DNA from: Moringa oleifera | Lineage: Eukaryota > Streptophyta > Magnoliopsida > Brassicales > Moringaceae | Assembly (NCBI GenBank): GCA_021397835.1 | Contig: JAJFZO010000230.1 | Coordinates: 6,442,001-6,506,000 of the forward strand | Length of the DNA: 64,000 nt | Direction of reading: 5' to 3' | Shown here: positions 47,120 to 58,545 of the stretch, in pieces | How the letters are laid out: each line of letters begins with the position of its first letter | Numbering within the stretch: the first letter of the stretch is position 1 | Made by a program: the position numbers and the translations under genes | Notes under the pieces: generated by a model | Told to the model about the DNA's origin: nothing | Seen by the model: only the letters and a program-made list of their open reading frames with translations | Databases searched by the model: none

Positions 47120-48240
47120 TAGTAGAACTAGAAGAAAATTTTGGTTTTGAAATTTAACATTCAAAATCAACAAATTATTCAAATAAGTGAGTAAGTTTTC
47201 TAAATTCACCCTCAAATTGTTAGCAGAATACCAAACAAATTCCTCAAATCAAATTAGTGGGTGAATGTGTTACCTCAATTGGTGCTATTTGCTTTAAAAC
47301 CTGATCGATGGATGAGTACCTTCCTTAGATTGATGGAACAAACAAATATCTAACTCCATAATCGCATAAAAAATTGATTCAAATATATGGATGTGTGACT
47401 TTCAATCGATTTGATTAGGAGAACAAACAATTTTGTGGTTAAGTGAGTGATCGTTATTAAGAGTGTGTAAAGGAGTGTAACGAGTGTCTACTAAACATTA
47501 AGGATATTTTAAAAATTCAATATATTATGTACATGTGGTAATTTTATTATTATTATTATTTTTTTTTTGCTTTTTCACATACAAGTTATGTGTGCATTAC
47601 TGTTTAAACTAATTGAAATCTGGACAAAAGTTTGGCATTACGAATGACACAAAATTTAAGTTCAAAATTGATTTTTTTAAAATTTCAATTTGTGTTTATG
47701 AGCAAAAAATAAATTTTTAATTTAACATTTTCTTTTTTTAGTGTTGTGGCTGCTACTGGTGTGGATTCTTTTATCCATATTATAAACAGAATTCTTTGTA
47801 ATCTTTAATACTAAGAGTTGTAGTTTTTGATTTGATAGTGAATTGATTAGGGTGACAATTCTTCTTACTTTGGATATCGATTAGCTTTGTTTAATAGGAC
47901 TAAGAAAATTGCCTTTTTTTAACATTTTTTAATTGAATCTTTCATTAAGTTATTAAACAATTACATCAAGATTGATGGGATAGATAAGATCCTACCAGAG
48001 TGATTAAAGCTCAATTAATCAGCAAAAATCAAGAATTTTGATTAAGAGCTTGCCCTTTGTTTGAAAATGCAATCAGTGAGTAAGGTGAAATTTGAGATCT
48101 AAAAATTCAATGGCAAAAAAGATTTGGTATGTGGAAGATGAAAATTATGCGTGCCATTCAGTGAAAGTGTGTGAAGGTCAAAATGAAAGAGATCAACAAA
48201 ACTTATGAAAATGCAAGCAACTGAGCCCAAGAGATGTCAT
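47120..48240 (+). mobile_element. Truncated copia 5' end upstream of WAK-D
   Basis: Third copy of the block before WAK-B and WAK-C. The primer-binding site is eroded (GTGATTAAAGC near 47999) and the gag start reads KVKFEI, a stop, then KFNGKKDL in frame near 48077-48117. Same orientation as the downstream WAK locus. The spacing from gag relic to WAK start codon is about 400-500 bp, as in the sister units. Confidence 0.55.
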
Positions 48241-48611
48241 TTACTTCCTAAAAGTCTAAAATGGCGCTTTCTGATTACATTTTTGTTGTTCTTGGTTAGT
48301 GGAGAAAACACTTTTTCATTTAAAGATGATGAATATCATCACATTTTTAATCAGGGTAATTATGAAAGTAAGATGGCCTTTCACATTCATTTAGCTCAGC
48401 CAAACAATTAGCTGACATGTTCTACTTACCCCTAATAAAATTTATATGATCAGAAAGATTAGTAGAATTTTAATTTATACCAAGTCATTTCCTCTGGTGG
48501 GTCTTTCTATATTACCAGTGTATGTCAGAGAACTCAATTGATCGTCTCTTTGAGATTCAATAAATGAACCATCTGCCATGAATTCTATTCAAAAAGTAGA
48601 AAGAAGCCGCC

Positions 48612-50015
48612 ATGGTAAATCAAGGAGTGCTAATTGTATTCACAATGATCTTGGCACAATTAGTAGGAGCTGCAGCAATATCAGGTCCCATTGCAAAACC
48701 TGGTTGTAGAGACAGATGTGGGAATGTTAGCATCCCATACCCATTTGGCACAACAGAAGAATGCTACTTCGATGAAGAGTGCCTCATAACTTGCAGCCAA
48801 GCGTTTGATCCACCGAAAGCATTTTTAACAGGAAGTCCTATCAAGGTCACCAAGATAACACTGGAAGGAAAGTTGACCATCATGCAGCACATAGCCCGAA
48901 GTTGCTACAACAACACAGGTGGACTTGTTAAAAGAATCCAGCTTGTTCCCACCCTATCCAAATTCATCATCTCTGACACTGATAACAAGTTTATTGCTGT
49001 TGGATACGACACTCAAGGGTACATCCAAAGCCACCATCATGATCAAAGCCTTCGCTACATGGCAGGTTGCACATCCATGTGCGACAGTGTTGGCCACGTA
49101 GCTAACGGGTCATGCTCGGGTGTCGGGTGTTGCCAGACATACAGAAGGATTAAACTATTTTGATGTAGCAGTTGGGAGCTTCAACAATCATACTGATGTC
49201 TGGAACTTCAGTTCCTGCAGCTATGCCTTTGTTGTGGAAGACAATCAGTTTAATTTTACATGGAACTACCTTCGTGATTTAGAAAATATAAACGAGGTCC
49301 CTTTGGTTCTTGATTGGAGTATCGGAAATGAGACATGCAAGGAAGTAGAGGAAAAGACGATGCGTAATGCATGTAAGGGAAAAAGCACATGTTATGATGT
49401 GGAAAAGGGATTTGGTTACCTTTGCAAGTGCTTAGAGGGCTATGAAGGAAACCCATACCTCCCTGATGGTTGCCAAGATACTTCATTTATTGGATTTTTT
49501 TTGAGGCCAGAGTAAACTTATAGATGTTGACCGAAGGAGATAAAATGGAAATAAATTTTTTGTTCTTTCGTTTCACTTTTGTCTTGGACCATAACAAATT
49601 AACAAGATTTGGAGTAGTTTTTCTTATTTTCCATTCTGTATAGTGGTTTTCCTAATATATGCTCCCCATATACCACTTTTTAATTTATTCTTCTATTTTT
49701 TTTCCTTTATGGTATATGATATATACATCATATATCTATATATATACTTCAATATAAAAATATAAATTCATATAGTTTTGTAACCATACCTTATGCTAGT
49801 TGGTCCCACTAGTTTTGCTGGAATCACATATTTCATCTTGATGATTTCACAGACATTAGATGAATGCAGTGATCCAAGTCTAAATAAATGCACAGATAAG
49901 TGCATAAACCTGGAGGGAGGCTACGGCTGTCTGTGCCCGAGATGGTATGGCGGTGATGGAAGAAAAGATGGAGAAGGTTGCATTGCAAATAGATGTGTCT
50001 TGATGATCTTCGTGG
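48612..50015 (+). pseudogene. WAK-D, ectodomain part of a rearranged WAK pseudogene
   Basis: Exon 1 (48612-49477) begins MVNQGVLIVF with a signal peptide and GUB_WAK region and is open for 183 codons. A 5-nt deletion after GVGCCQT near 49138 shifts the frame, and translation would stop shortly after. The remainder reads well in the second frame up to DGCQ. The exon 1 donor is AT instead of GT (49478-49479). Exon 2 (49853-50015) has one extra T right after the acceptor (ACATTAGATG against ACATAGATG), another frameshift. Exon 1 resembles WAK-C ([16 protein letters not shown]), but exon 2 (RWYGGDGRKDGEGCIAN) and the following intron resemble WAK-E/F, so the locus is a recombinant. The uncorrected product could only be a short secreted fragment. 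Confidence 0.88.
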
Positions 50016-50441
50016 GTTCGTATCCATATTTCATACTGGTCACCTAGCCTAGGTTTAGCTTCAAGGGTACATTGTACTAGGATTATAGCTGATCTCAATA
50101 TTAGCATATATATCCTAAAATTTTCAGATTACATACTAGAGAAGATAGGATTTAGCTTAACCTATTGACTAAGTTCAACTAATTTTTTACCTTAAATATG
50201 CTTGAATTAATATACAAATATATGTATATATATTACAAAATTATCCTTATTTATAAGAAATATGATATCATTGAATATACTAAACTATAATATATCATTG
50301 TTCTAGTGTCATAAGATAGAAAATACTATAATATGATAGGATATGACATGATATAATATGATAAAATATATCTATATATATATTGATATTTGAATTGAAA
50401 TAGAATTACATTAAGTAGATCATAATACAATACATCCTGAT
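50016..50441. other. WAK-D intron 2 remnant, normal orientation
   Basis: Matches intron 2 of WAK-E (about 56265-56575) and WAK-F (about 63810-64000), including TTTTCAGATTACATACT and the TTGAATTGAAATAGAATTACAT stretch, up to about 50441. From there the sequence continues in inverted orientation. Confidence 0.6.
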
Positions 50442-50791
50442 AAGAAGTCCCCAATGGGTGTTGTAGCAGCAAGCCACTTCTAATATACTTTTGCTTCAGC
50501 TTGATATTCTTTCTCCTTTTTACCATCCTCCATAGCCACCAGGTACCCATTAACAGCAAGATTGTTCCCAGTCCTGTGCTGCAACCTGAACAAGTCAAAG
50601 AAGACATGATTAAATTTCTCATAACAAAGATATAAGCTTGAAGTGCTTTAGAAGCTTGTCAGATGGATTATCTCCGTCAAAGCCCAAATTTCATACCTTA
50701 TTAAAAACAATAATTTTGTTTGAGTCTGAAATAACTTTTAAGCAAATATTACTTTTTAAATTTGTAGCTAGTTTTTATAATACTTGCATCA
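50442..50791 (-). pseudogene. Inverted WAK-D segment: end of intron 2 and start of exon 3
   Basis: On the minus strand, about 50790 down to 50586 matches the end of WAK-E intron 2 (AAACTAGCTACAAATTTAAA, TTGCTTAAAAG, CTTGACTTGTTCAG). From 50585 down it encodes the membrane and juxtamembrane region GCSTGLGTILLL then TWWLWRMVKRRKN and KLKQKYIRSGLLLQ, as in WAK-E exon 3 ([20 protein letters not shown]). The left side (to 50441) and the kinase tail (from 51496) are in plus orientation. So about 350 bp has been flipped in place. The kinase N-lobe that should follow is gone. Confidence 0.8.
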
Positions 50792-51495
50792 AATTCTTGT
50801 TTCAAAAAATTTTTTTGCTATTTTCAGTGTCATTATTCTAGTAAAAACAATAGATGAGACTGTTGCAAATAATGTTATTCTTTTTTTATATAGTTTTACT
50901 TCATCTCCTTTCGATTTTTAATATGTGCAAAAGTTTGACTATTTGGTAGGAGTGAAACTTCATATGCTTGTTCAATAATTTCCTACAGATCATTTGCATC
51001 AAGTCAAACTTTCATTCTAACAACCCACATCTAATAATTTATCCCATCAAACACTGAAGTGCGATTACAATGAATGAATTTTTTGAATTAATTGTGAATA
51101 TGGTTTGTTGTTTTGGAAAGATATGTAAAAAAGGTTTAATAATTGTGTTTGAGTTTTTTTTTTAATTTCACTCGTCACTCAAAATAATAACTCTAATACC
51201 AATTTGTTAGCTTTTGAAAAAAAATAATAAATAAGAAAACAAAAATTTGATTTGAAGCTTGAAATTGCTTGCGAGGAAATTCAATTCATAGATAAAAATA
51301 AATAAAATCTAAAATTATGACTATCTAAATACTCTAAAAATTTAAATTTTAAAAATTCAAACTAACAAATTATTTCTATAATCTTTCAAATTTATTTAAA
51401 ATAACAAAAAATATTTTATTTTATTTTAAAATATATAATAGATAAAATATATTATAAAAAAAACTTTATTTTCTCTGCATTAGTCTAAGTGGAAA
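50792..51495. other. AT-rich DNA replacing the WAK-D kinase N-lobe
   Basis: About 700 bp without resemblance to WAK coding sequence or to intron DNA of the sister loci, at the place where glycine loop to subdomain VI should be. No open frame or terminal repeats. It is either inserted filler or a decayed element. Confidence 0.5.
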
Positions 51496-52121
51496 CCGAG
51501 ACATCAAGTCCATAAACATATATATACTTTTGGATGATAAATATAGAGCCAAAGTTTCTGATTTTAGAACTTCAAGGTCAATGTCATCAGTTGATCAAAC
51601 TCGCTTTACCCCTCAAGTACATGGAACTTTTGGATACCTGGACTCCGAATATTTCCAGTCAAGCAGATTCACAGAGAAAGTGATGTCTATAAGTTTGACG
51701 TAGTTCTTGCTGAGCTATTAACAGGGCGAAAGGTGATCTGTCTTGCAAGATCTGAAAATGAGAGAAGTCTGGCAACATATTTTCTGCTTGCAGTGAGAGG
51801 TCAGAATTTTCTGTTTGATATAACCGGTGCTCCTGCAGTGAAGGTTGCTAAGAAGGAACTAATTAATAATGGCAGTCGCAGAGCTTGTTGAAAGTTGCTT
51901 GAACCTTAGTGGAGAGAAAAACCAACAATGAAGAAGTGGTGATGGAATGAGGGCTTGAGAGCAATGAAGAAACACCCAGAAAACTTATTTGAACCCTGAA
52001 GAGGCTGGAAACTTAACACTCCTTTGATGATGAAACTATTTTGTCATCTGGAGAGACTGAATACTTATTCAGTGAACTATCATATTCTCAGTATGGTAAC
52101 AGTACCAGCACCACAGAATAA
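51496..52121 (+). pseudogene. WAK-D kinase C-lobe fragment
   Basis: Starts at the catalytic loop (RDIKS...[19 protein letters not shown]), so DFG is changed to DFR. The activation segment [20 protein letters not shown] follows, then a 1-nt deletion ([19 protein letters not shown]), ATYFLLAV, a shift near 51870 and VESCLNLSGE. It ends with the tail about ETEYLFSELSYSQYGNSTST at TAA 52119-52121. Closest to WAK-E in this window. The His of HRD and the N-lobe are missing. No functional kinase is possible. Confidence 0.85.
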
Positions 52122-52844
52122 ACATAACCAAGTCACTCTTGAACTGGAAGTTGGCTATGGTTGTCAGTTTAGACAGGCTATGATTTTATGTATTTTTCCC
52201 TTTTTGTCCTATATTTTTCTTCTTTCTGCCTTCCTTCGGAAAGATGTTTCTTCTGATGGTGTGTGGTGATCATAAACTGATCACCAGTTCCTTTCTCTTT
52301 TTAATGGTTATTGCTATAGTAATGTAATTTCTTTCTTTGCTTCTCATGTCTTAAAGGAATCCAGAAGATCAACCAGTGTGACTTGACTTGTGTCAGATCA
52401 TCTGTTTTTGCTGCTTTTATGATCTTTTTCTCCCTTTTCTCTTTGCAGCCTCTGTTTTTTTTTTTTTTTTTTTTCTTTTCAATAACGGAAACTTAAATTT
52501 CTGACAAGATAGCAGGAAGGGTATAGATTTTTTCCTTATGCTGAAAATAAAAATATGTAATGTTGTGTATATGAAACCCAACTTGGATGGCTCACCATGA
52601 TAGTTCTTTTAGTTATTCTCTATCCTATCAGTAAACTCAGTTCTACTTTGGACAAACTGATGAAAATCTTCTTCTTTTCTAAATTGTTTGCAAGATAAGT
52701 ATTATTCATGTCTCTCAGGGTTCTTCTGAGCCTCTTAATTTGTGGTCAACTATGCAAATACAAGATGCAACATATAACTAAATGGTGTATGAATATTTTA
52801 GATTATATATCTAAAAACTTCTAGAGGTCAGTCCACTTGTGTTG
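52122..52844. other. WAK-D 3' flank, no gene
   Basis: The first 300 bp (GGAAGTTGGCTATGGTTGTC onward) match the flank of WAK-E (58528 onward), including GGTGTGTGGTGATCAT. A 20-nt poly-T lies at about 52457-52474. Nothing else recognised. Confidence 0.6.
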
Positions 52845-54580
52845 TACAATCAGGTGGTGTCAAATCATCAATTTAGTTTGTAACTATTATTTACAAAATT
52901 CAGTTGCTAGGATGATTTACCAATTTCATGAACAAAATTTTGGAAGGGCTCAATTTTTTTTTCTATGAGGATCAAGTTATGATTGAATCCTATTTGTGTT
53001 TAAAAGTTGATCAATTTATTTGCACTTTATTAATGAAGGCTAATTTAGATCAGGTGTTCTTCTAGTTGCTTACCTAAAGTAATCTGGCAGAAATTAAAGG
53101 TACCGTGTTGTTGGATGCTTTTGTATGTAAAGTATAATCTATAAACTTGTAAATCAAGTAACAGCGTGAAAGCTGATGATAACAATCAGCATTTGACTTC
53201 TTGGCTACAACTTGTTGATTAAGACAGAATGAAGATACAACAGAAATTAAATTTTATTGCACTTATTACTCGACCATTAAAAATTTTATATTTGCTCTCT
53301 ATAAAAATTCTTATCACTTTCCCTTCCGTGGTATTAAGTTCATCTTTTCACTCATGTAGCTAACAACACATCTCTTAATCAGATATTGGGCCACTGAGAA
53401 ATCAATATTGCATTAGCAGATAAAATATAAAATTTGTATACAGATCATGTTAACACAAAAGCTCTTTATTAATATGTTCTCATCATAGGGTGATCAAATC
53501 AGCTTGTAGCAATCCGATCCTTATTAATTAATAAAAAAGGGTCCAACTGATTCCCATTAAAAGCCTGTTGGTTCTTTTCAAGTTGGGATCCTTCCAACTG
53601 CACTGAACCAAGAAATTTCCCTATGTATGTAAGTTCAATGAACTAGTACTCCATAATTTTCTTTTAATTTTATCTATAAAGAACTATTTAATTATAACCC
53701 CAAAAGAAAAAAATATCCACACAAACATTTTAAGGTTCTAAATACCTAAATATAATTTTAGAATTCAATTAATGCTTTAAAATATTGAAATAATGTCAAT
53801 GTGAATTGATTAATTTTAGTGCTTTTACTTGGCATTTAGGCCTCACAGCACACACACACACACCTAAACATATTGTGATATATGTATATCAGCAAGCTAT
53901 CCTGGTTCTTTTGCCATGTTCAGTCTAGTTATCTATAAGAAAATAGCTTTAAAAATGCCAACCTGGTATAGTTAACCTGTTATGTCTCCCAAGAGATGTT
54001 GCAATCAGTACATGAGCTGGAAGTTTCAGATGACAATAATTCTTAACAAGAGTGATTTAATTTGATATTGCAGTCAACTTGAATGATTCTTTTATTGATT
54101 ATTGAATAATCTGCCACGTGTTTTCAAGTGTTCAATGTGAATGCCTGAAGCCTGATCAGTAAGACAGCTGATGAAAATGGAAGTCACCCTGGCCGGCCGA
54201 AGAGATGTTACAAATCATTCATAGAAGTCTAACAGCGCCCTAATTCTAATTGGATGCGCTAAGTGCTCAATTCCTTAGTTAGATGAATCCCCTAACTTTT
54301 GTATTCATTATGAATTATTTAGTCTTGTAACAAAAGTGATAACTTGCCTTTCGGAGGGCGTCAGCTTGCTGAATATTCGACTCTGTAGAATGAAAATTAA
54401 TATCTGTGTAGACTATAGACTAATGGATTTAAAATCTGGAGCAAGCCTTCCTCATGCTGTTATCTCTATTAATTGCATTGGCCGATATGTATGACAGGGG
54501 AAGGTTCTTAATTAAACCAAGGTAATTGCCACAGCAAATCTCCCACCGGGACTGCATTGAAGATGCAAAGAAAAGCAGCC
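52845..54580 (+). repeat. Upstream duplicated block of WAK-E (copy 1)
   Basis: Closely matches 60600-62309 along its whole length (for example GATGATTTACCAATTTC, CTTTCAACTGCACTGAACCAA-like and TTGCATTGGCCGATATGTAT). It carries the presumed promoters of WAK-E and WAK-F. It lacks the copia-derived block that precedes WAK-B, C and D. A CA-repeat lies at about 53846-53866. Confidence 0.8.
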
Positions 54581-55999
54581 ATGGGCAACCAAGGAGTTTT
54601 TATGGTGTTCACAGTACTTATGTGGGCATTATTAGGGGCAGCTGCGGCAATATCAGGTCCTATTGCGAAACCTGGTTGCCAAGATCGTTGTGGGAACGTC
54701 AGCATCCCATGCCCATTTGGCACAACAGAAGAATGCTACTACCACAAAGACTTCCTCGTAGCTTGCAATGAAACATTTGATCCTCCAAGAGCAGTTTTAG
54801 GAAGAAGTGAGATGAGCATCAACGAGATAAAACTTGAAGGAAAGTTGCACGTCATGTATTTCATATTCAGAGCTTGCTACAACAAGTCAGGTTCACTAGT
54901 TCTTGGCGATGTCCATTTGCTTCACCTACCTAAATTTATTATCTCTTACACTGACAGTAAGTTTGTTGCTATCCGTTGCGACACTCAAGCTGCCATTAAT
55001 GGTTCCCTTGCTGGCAGAGGATACATCACAGCTGGTTGCCTGTCCATATGTGATCACATTGGCCAAGTATCTAATTCATCGTGCTCAGGCGTTGGATGTT
55101 GCGAAGTTTCCATTACCAAAGGACTAACTAGTATTCACATAATCATTAACAGCTTTAATAATCATAGAGAAGTCTGGGACTTCAATCCCTGTAGCTATGC
55201 CTTCCTTGTGGATAAAAAACTGTTTAAAGTTTCCTCAAATTACCTTAGGGATCTACAAAACGGACCAATGGTTCCTGTAGTTCTTGATTGGAATATTGGA
55301 AATGAGACATGCAAGGAAGTAGAGAAAAGGACTACTTCTAATGCATGTCAGGGAAATAGCTAGTGTTATGATGCGGAAAATGGATCTGGTTACCTTTGCA
55401 AATGCTTGGACGGCTATGAAGGAAATCCATATCTCCATGATGGTTGCCAAGGTTTGTACTTCTATTTCTGCCAACCATTTGTCATTCAACACCTTCAAAA
55501 CCGATCATATATATTCACACATTACCACTTCATGTAGTTACATATAATTACATAAACATGTGGTTTTTGTAACATTACCTTATTATGTTAGTTTCACTAA
55601 GTTTTCCTTTTGCATTTGCAGACATAGATGAGTGCAGTGATCCAAGTTTAAATAACTGCACAGATAAGTGTGTTAATGTGGAGGGAAGCTACGAATGTTT
55701 GTGCCAGAAATGGTATCATGGAGATGGAAGAAAAGGTGGACAAGGTTGCATTGCCAATATCTGTCTTGATGATCATCATTGGTTAGTATCTATATTTTAT
55801 ATCAGATGCTTCACACATAGTTTTCATGGACATACTTGTATATTTTGCCATGTATGTGTTGCTTCGTGATGCGTCTGGTAGTAAACTAGGAAGTACGGTT
55901 GAAAAGGAGGGGTCAGACTGTTGGAGACAAACAGAGGCAGTGGCCTAGAAATGGATTTATAGAACAAACTGATAGTCCTCTGCAAGATCAATTGTGGTG

Positions 56000-56200
56000 A
56001 ACTTTTAGGTCACATCTTCGACCACATTAGTAATAAAGAGCAAGGCATCGGCCATCAATGGGGGAAACTCTTTAAGAATTAAGCTGCAGAAACTACAGGA
56101 GTCCTATCTTATTTGCATTCAACAGCTTTTGTACCAATTATATGTAGAGATATCAAGTCTACAATTACATCTTTACGATTGTTTAGTCTTGATATTCATT
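56000..56200 (+). pseudogene. Relic kinase exon of the first WAK type inside WAK-E intron 2
   Basis: Plus-strand sequence reads, with breaks, FDHISNK (about 56015-56035), a degenerate SKASAINW-like block, [20 protein letters not shown] (about 56085-56140) and RDIKST. This matches WAK-A/B/C kinase ([27 protein letters not shown]) and not the WAK-E exon 3 further down. Before it, GATCAATTGTGGTGAACTTTT is a shrunken [12 protein letters not shown] block. Thus the ancestral kinase exon is dead within the intron. Confidence 0.75.
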
Positions 56201-57751
56201 AGTTTATTCATATCTTAAACTCTATAATACCATTTAGCCTGTGTTTGCGCTTAAAGGGTAGTACGGGGATTAGCCAAAATCTCAAGATTAGCATATCCTA
56301 ATTTTTCAGATTACATATTCCCAGTGGTTTCAGTTACATATTCCCACTAGAGCCAATAGAATCACTGGCTAGCTAATTATTCAAATACCTAAGGTCAACT
56401 GTAACTTAAGCATGTAATTATATCAAATAATAAAATATACCTAACATGACATGATTGATTGTATCATATGATGTAATATAATGTAATAGGATGACATAAT
56501 GTAATATGATAGAACATACATATAAATATCTGAATTGAATTTGAATTACATCAGTAGATTATAAAACAACCCACATTCTGATGCAAAGTCACAATGTTAT
56601 TTACACATTAAAACTGGCTACAAGTTTAAAAACTAACATTTGCTTAAAAGTTGTTTCAGAATCAAATAAATTGTTTTCGAGGTACAAATTAATTCGGGTT
56701 TTGACAGCATAATCTATCTATTCAATGCTTATATCGATCTTTATGTGAAATTTAACCATGTATTCTTGACTTGTTCAGGTTGCAGTGCAGCATTGGGAAC
56801 AATCTTTCTGTTTATCAGTACCTGGTGGCTATGGAAGATAGTAAAAAGGAGAAAGAACATGAAGCTGAAGCAAAAACATTTTAGAAGGAATGGTGGTTTG
56901 CTGTTAAAACAGCAGATGTCTTCCACCGAGTCTAACATGGAGAAAACAAAGCTGTTTGCATCCGAGGAATTGGAGAACGCCACCGACCACTACAATGAAA
57001 ACCGGATTCTGGGCAGGGGAGGACAAGGCACTGTATTCAAAGGGATGTTGGCAGATGGAAGACTTGTGGCTATCAAAATGTCCAAAATAGTTGATGAAGG
57101 CAACGTGGAGTTCATTAACGAGGTTTTAATTTTATCACAAATCAACCATAGAAATGTGGTTAAGCTACCAGGATGTTGCTTGGAGACCGAAGTCCCTTTG
57201 CTGGTTTATCAGTTCATTCCTAACGGAACGCTGTCTGAGCTTATAGATGACGAGAATGAGGAGTTCCCAGTTACATGGGACGTGCATTTACGCATAGCAA
57301 CAGAAGTTGCTGCTGCTGTTTCATATTGCATTTTGCAGCTTCGAGACCTATTTATCATCGAGACATCAAGTCCACGAACATACTTTTGGATGATAAATAT
57401 AGGGCAAAAGTGTCAGACTTTGGGAGTTCAAGATCAATTTCAGTCGATCAGACTCACCGGACCACTCAAGTGCGAGGAACTTTTGGGTACCTGGACCTGG
57501 AGTACTACAGGTCAAGCAGATTTACGGAGAAAAGTGATGTCTACAGCTTTGGAGTAGTTCTTGCTGAGTTGCTAACCGGGCGGAAGGCGGTCTCTTTTGC
57601 AGGAGCTGAAGAGGAGAGAAGTCTTGTAACGTACTTTTTGCTTGCAATGAGAGAGAATCGTCTATTTGAGGTAATAGATGCTCAAGCAGTGAAGGCTGCT
57701 AAGAAGGAAGAAATCATGGCAGTTGCAAAGCTTGCAGAAAGATGCTTGAAC

Positions 57752-58261
57752 TGTTGAGTATGTGTGGAGATTTATTTACAAAAGGATATATATTTATCTG
57801 AAAAAATATATATTTATCTGAGATGGCATATACTTATCTGAAAGGATATATATATGCTTATCTGAAAGGGAATATACTCATCCAAAAGAGTATATGCTTA
57901 TCAAAAAGATATCTTGAGATTCTCACACATCTATCTTTTTGGTCTTGGGCTCTACTATATAAAAAGGGGGACTTCTACCCATGTAAACATCACAATAGAG
58001 AGAGTAAAAATCCTAAGGTTTTATTCTAGTAGAGTGAGAGCTAGGGAAACAGTTATTCTTGTAATCTATTTTCATAGTGAAAGGTTTCCTGCAGTGGCTG
58101 AAAAGTGGATGTAACTCTTAATTAAGGGTGAATCATTATAAAACTTGTGTTCCTGTGGATGTTTACTTTCTTTTTGCTTTTATTATTGTTGCTTTCAGGT
58201 TATAGGGATTTGATATTTGATCCATCAACTAATTAACGATCTGGTTGTCAAATTCCCAACA
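57752..58261 (+). mobile_element. Solo Ty1/copia LTR in the WAK-E kinase exon
   Basis: 510 bp with TGTTG...CAACA ends splitting the codons for RCLN|LIGKKRPTMKE (kinase subdomain XI). Inside are degenerate TATCTGAAA repeats near its start, a TATATAAAAAGGGG TATA region near 57954 and a U5-like tail. It resembles the copia LTR at 28187-28560. Clean 5-bp target duplication is not visible: the left flank TGAAC and the right flank ACCTC share only a couple of bases, so the flank has mutated or a recombination between elements formed it. Confidence 0.8.
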
Positions 58262-58545
58262 ACCTCATTGGGAAAAAGAGACCAACAATGAAGGAAGTGA
58301 TGATGGAATTGGAGGGCTTGAGAGCAATGGAGAAACAGCAGGAAATTGGAACTTATTTGAGCCCTGAAGAGGCTGAAAACTTAAGAGATGACATAATTTC
58401 CTCTTTTGGTGTTGAAAGTGTATCGTCGTCTGCAGAGACTGAACACTTACTTAGTGAACTGTCATATTCTAAAAGATGGTATCAGTACCAGCATCACAGA
58501 CTAAACGATAACCAAGTCAATCTTGAAATTGGAAGTTGGCTATGA

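Larger units (their letters stand above)
54581..58545 (+). pseudogene. WAK-E, wall-associated kinase pseudogene with LTR insertion
   Basis: Exon 1 (54581-55451) keeps the family length of 871 nt and starts MGNQGVFMVF with a signal peptide and CQDRCGNVSIPCPFG. TAG at 55361-55363 replaces the Thr codon of GNSTCYD. Exon 2 (55622 to about 55785) carries the DIDEC EGF domain but lost 2 nt near its end. Intron 2 contains a dead kinase relic. Exon 3 (from 56779) encodes a different kinase type: [24 protein letters not shown] and VAIKMSK. One T is missing near 57325 (SYLHF to SYCIL), then HRDIKSTN and DFGSSRS resume in the next frame. A solo LTR sits at 57752-58261 and the C-tail has a 1-nt insertion near 58470. 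A secreted ~260-residue ectodomain is the most it could yield. Confidence 0.9.

Noticed and set aside
57823..58114. Plus-strand frames inside the WAK-E solo LTR
   Set aside because: They are translations of LTR repeats and have no protein similarity.
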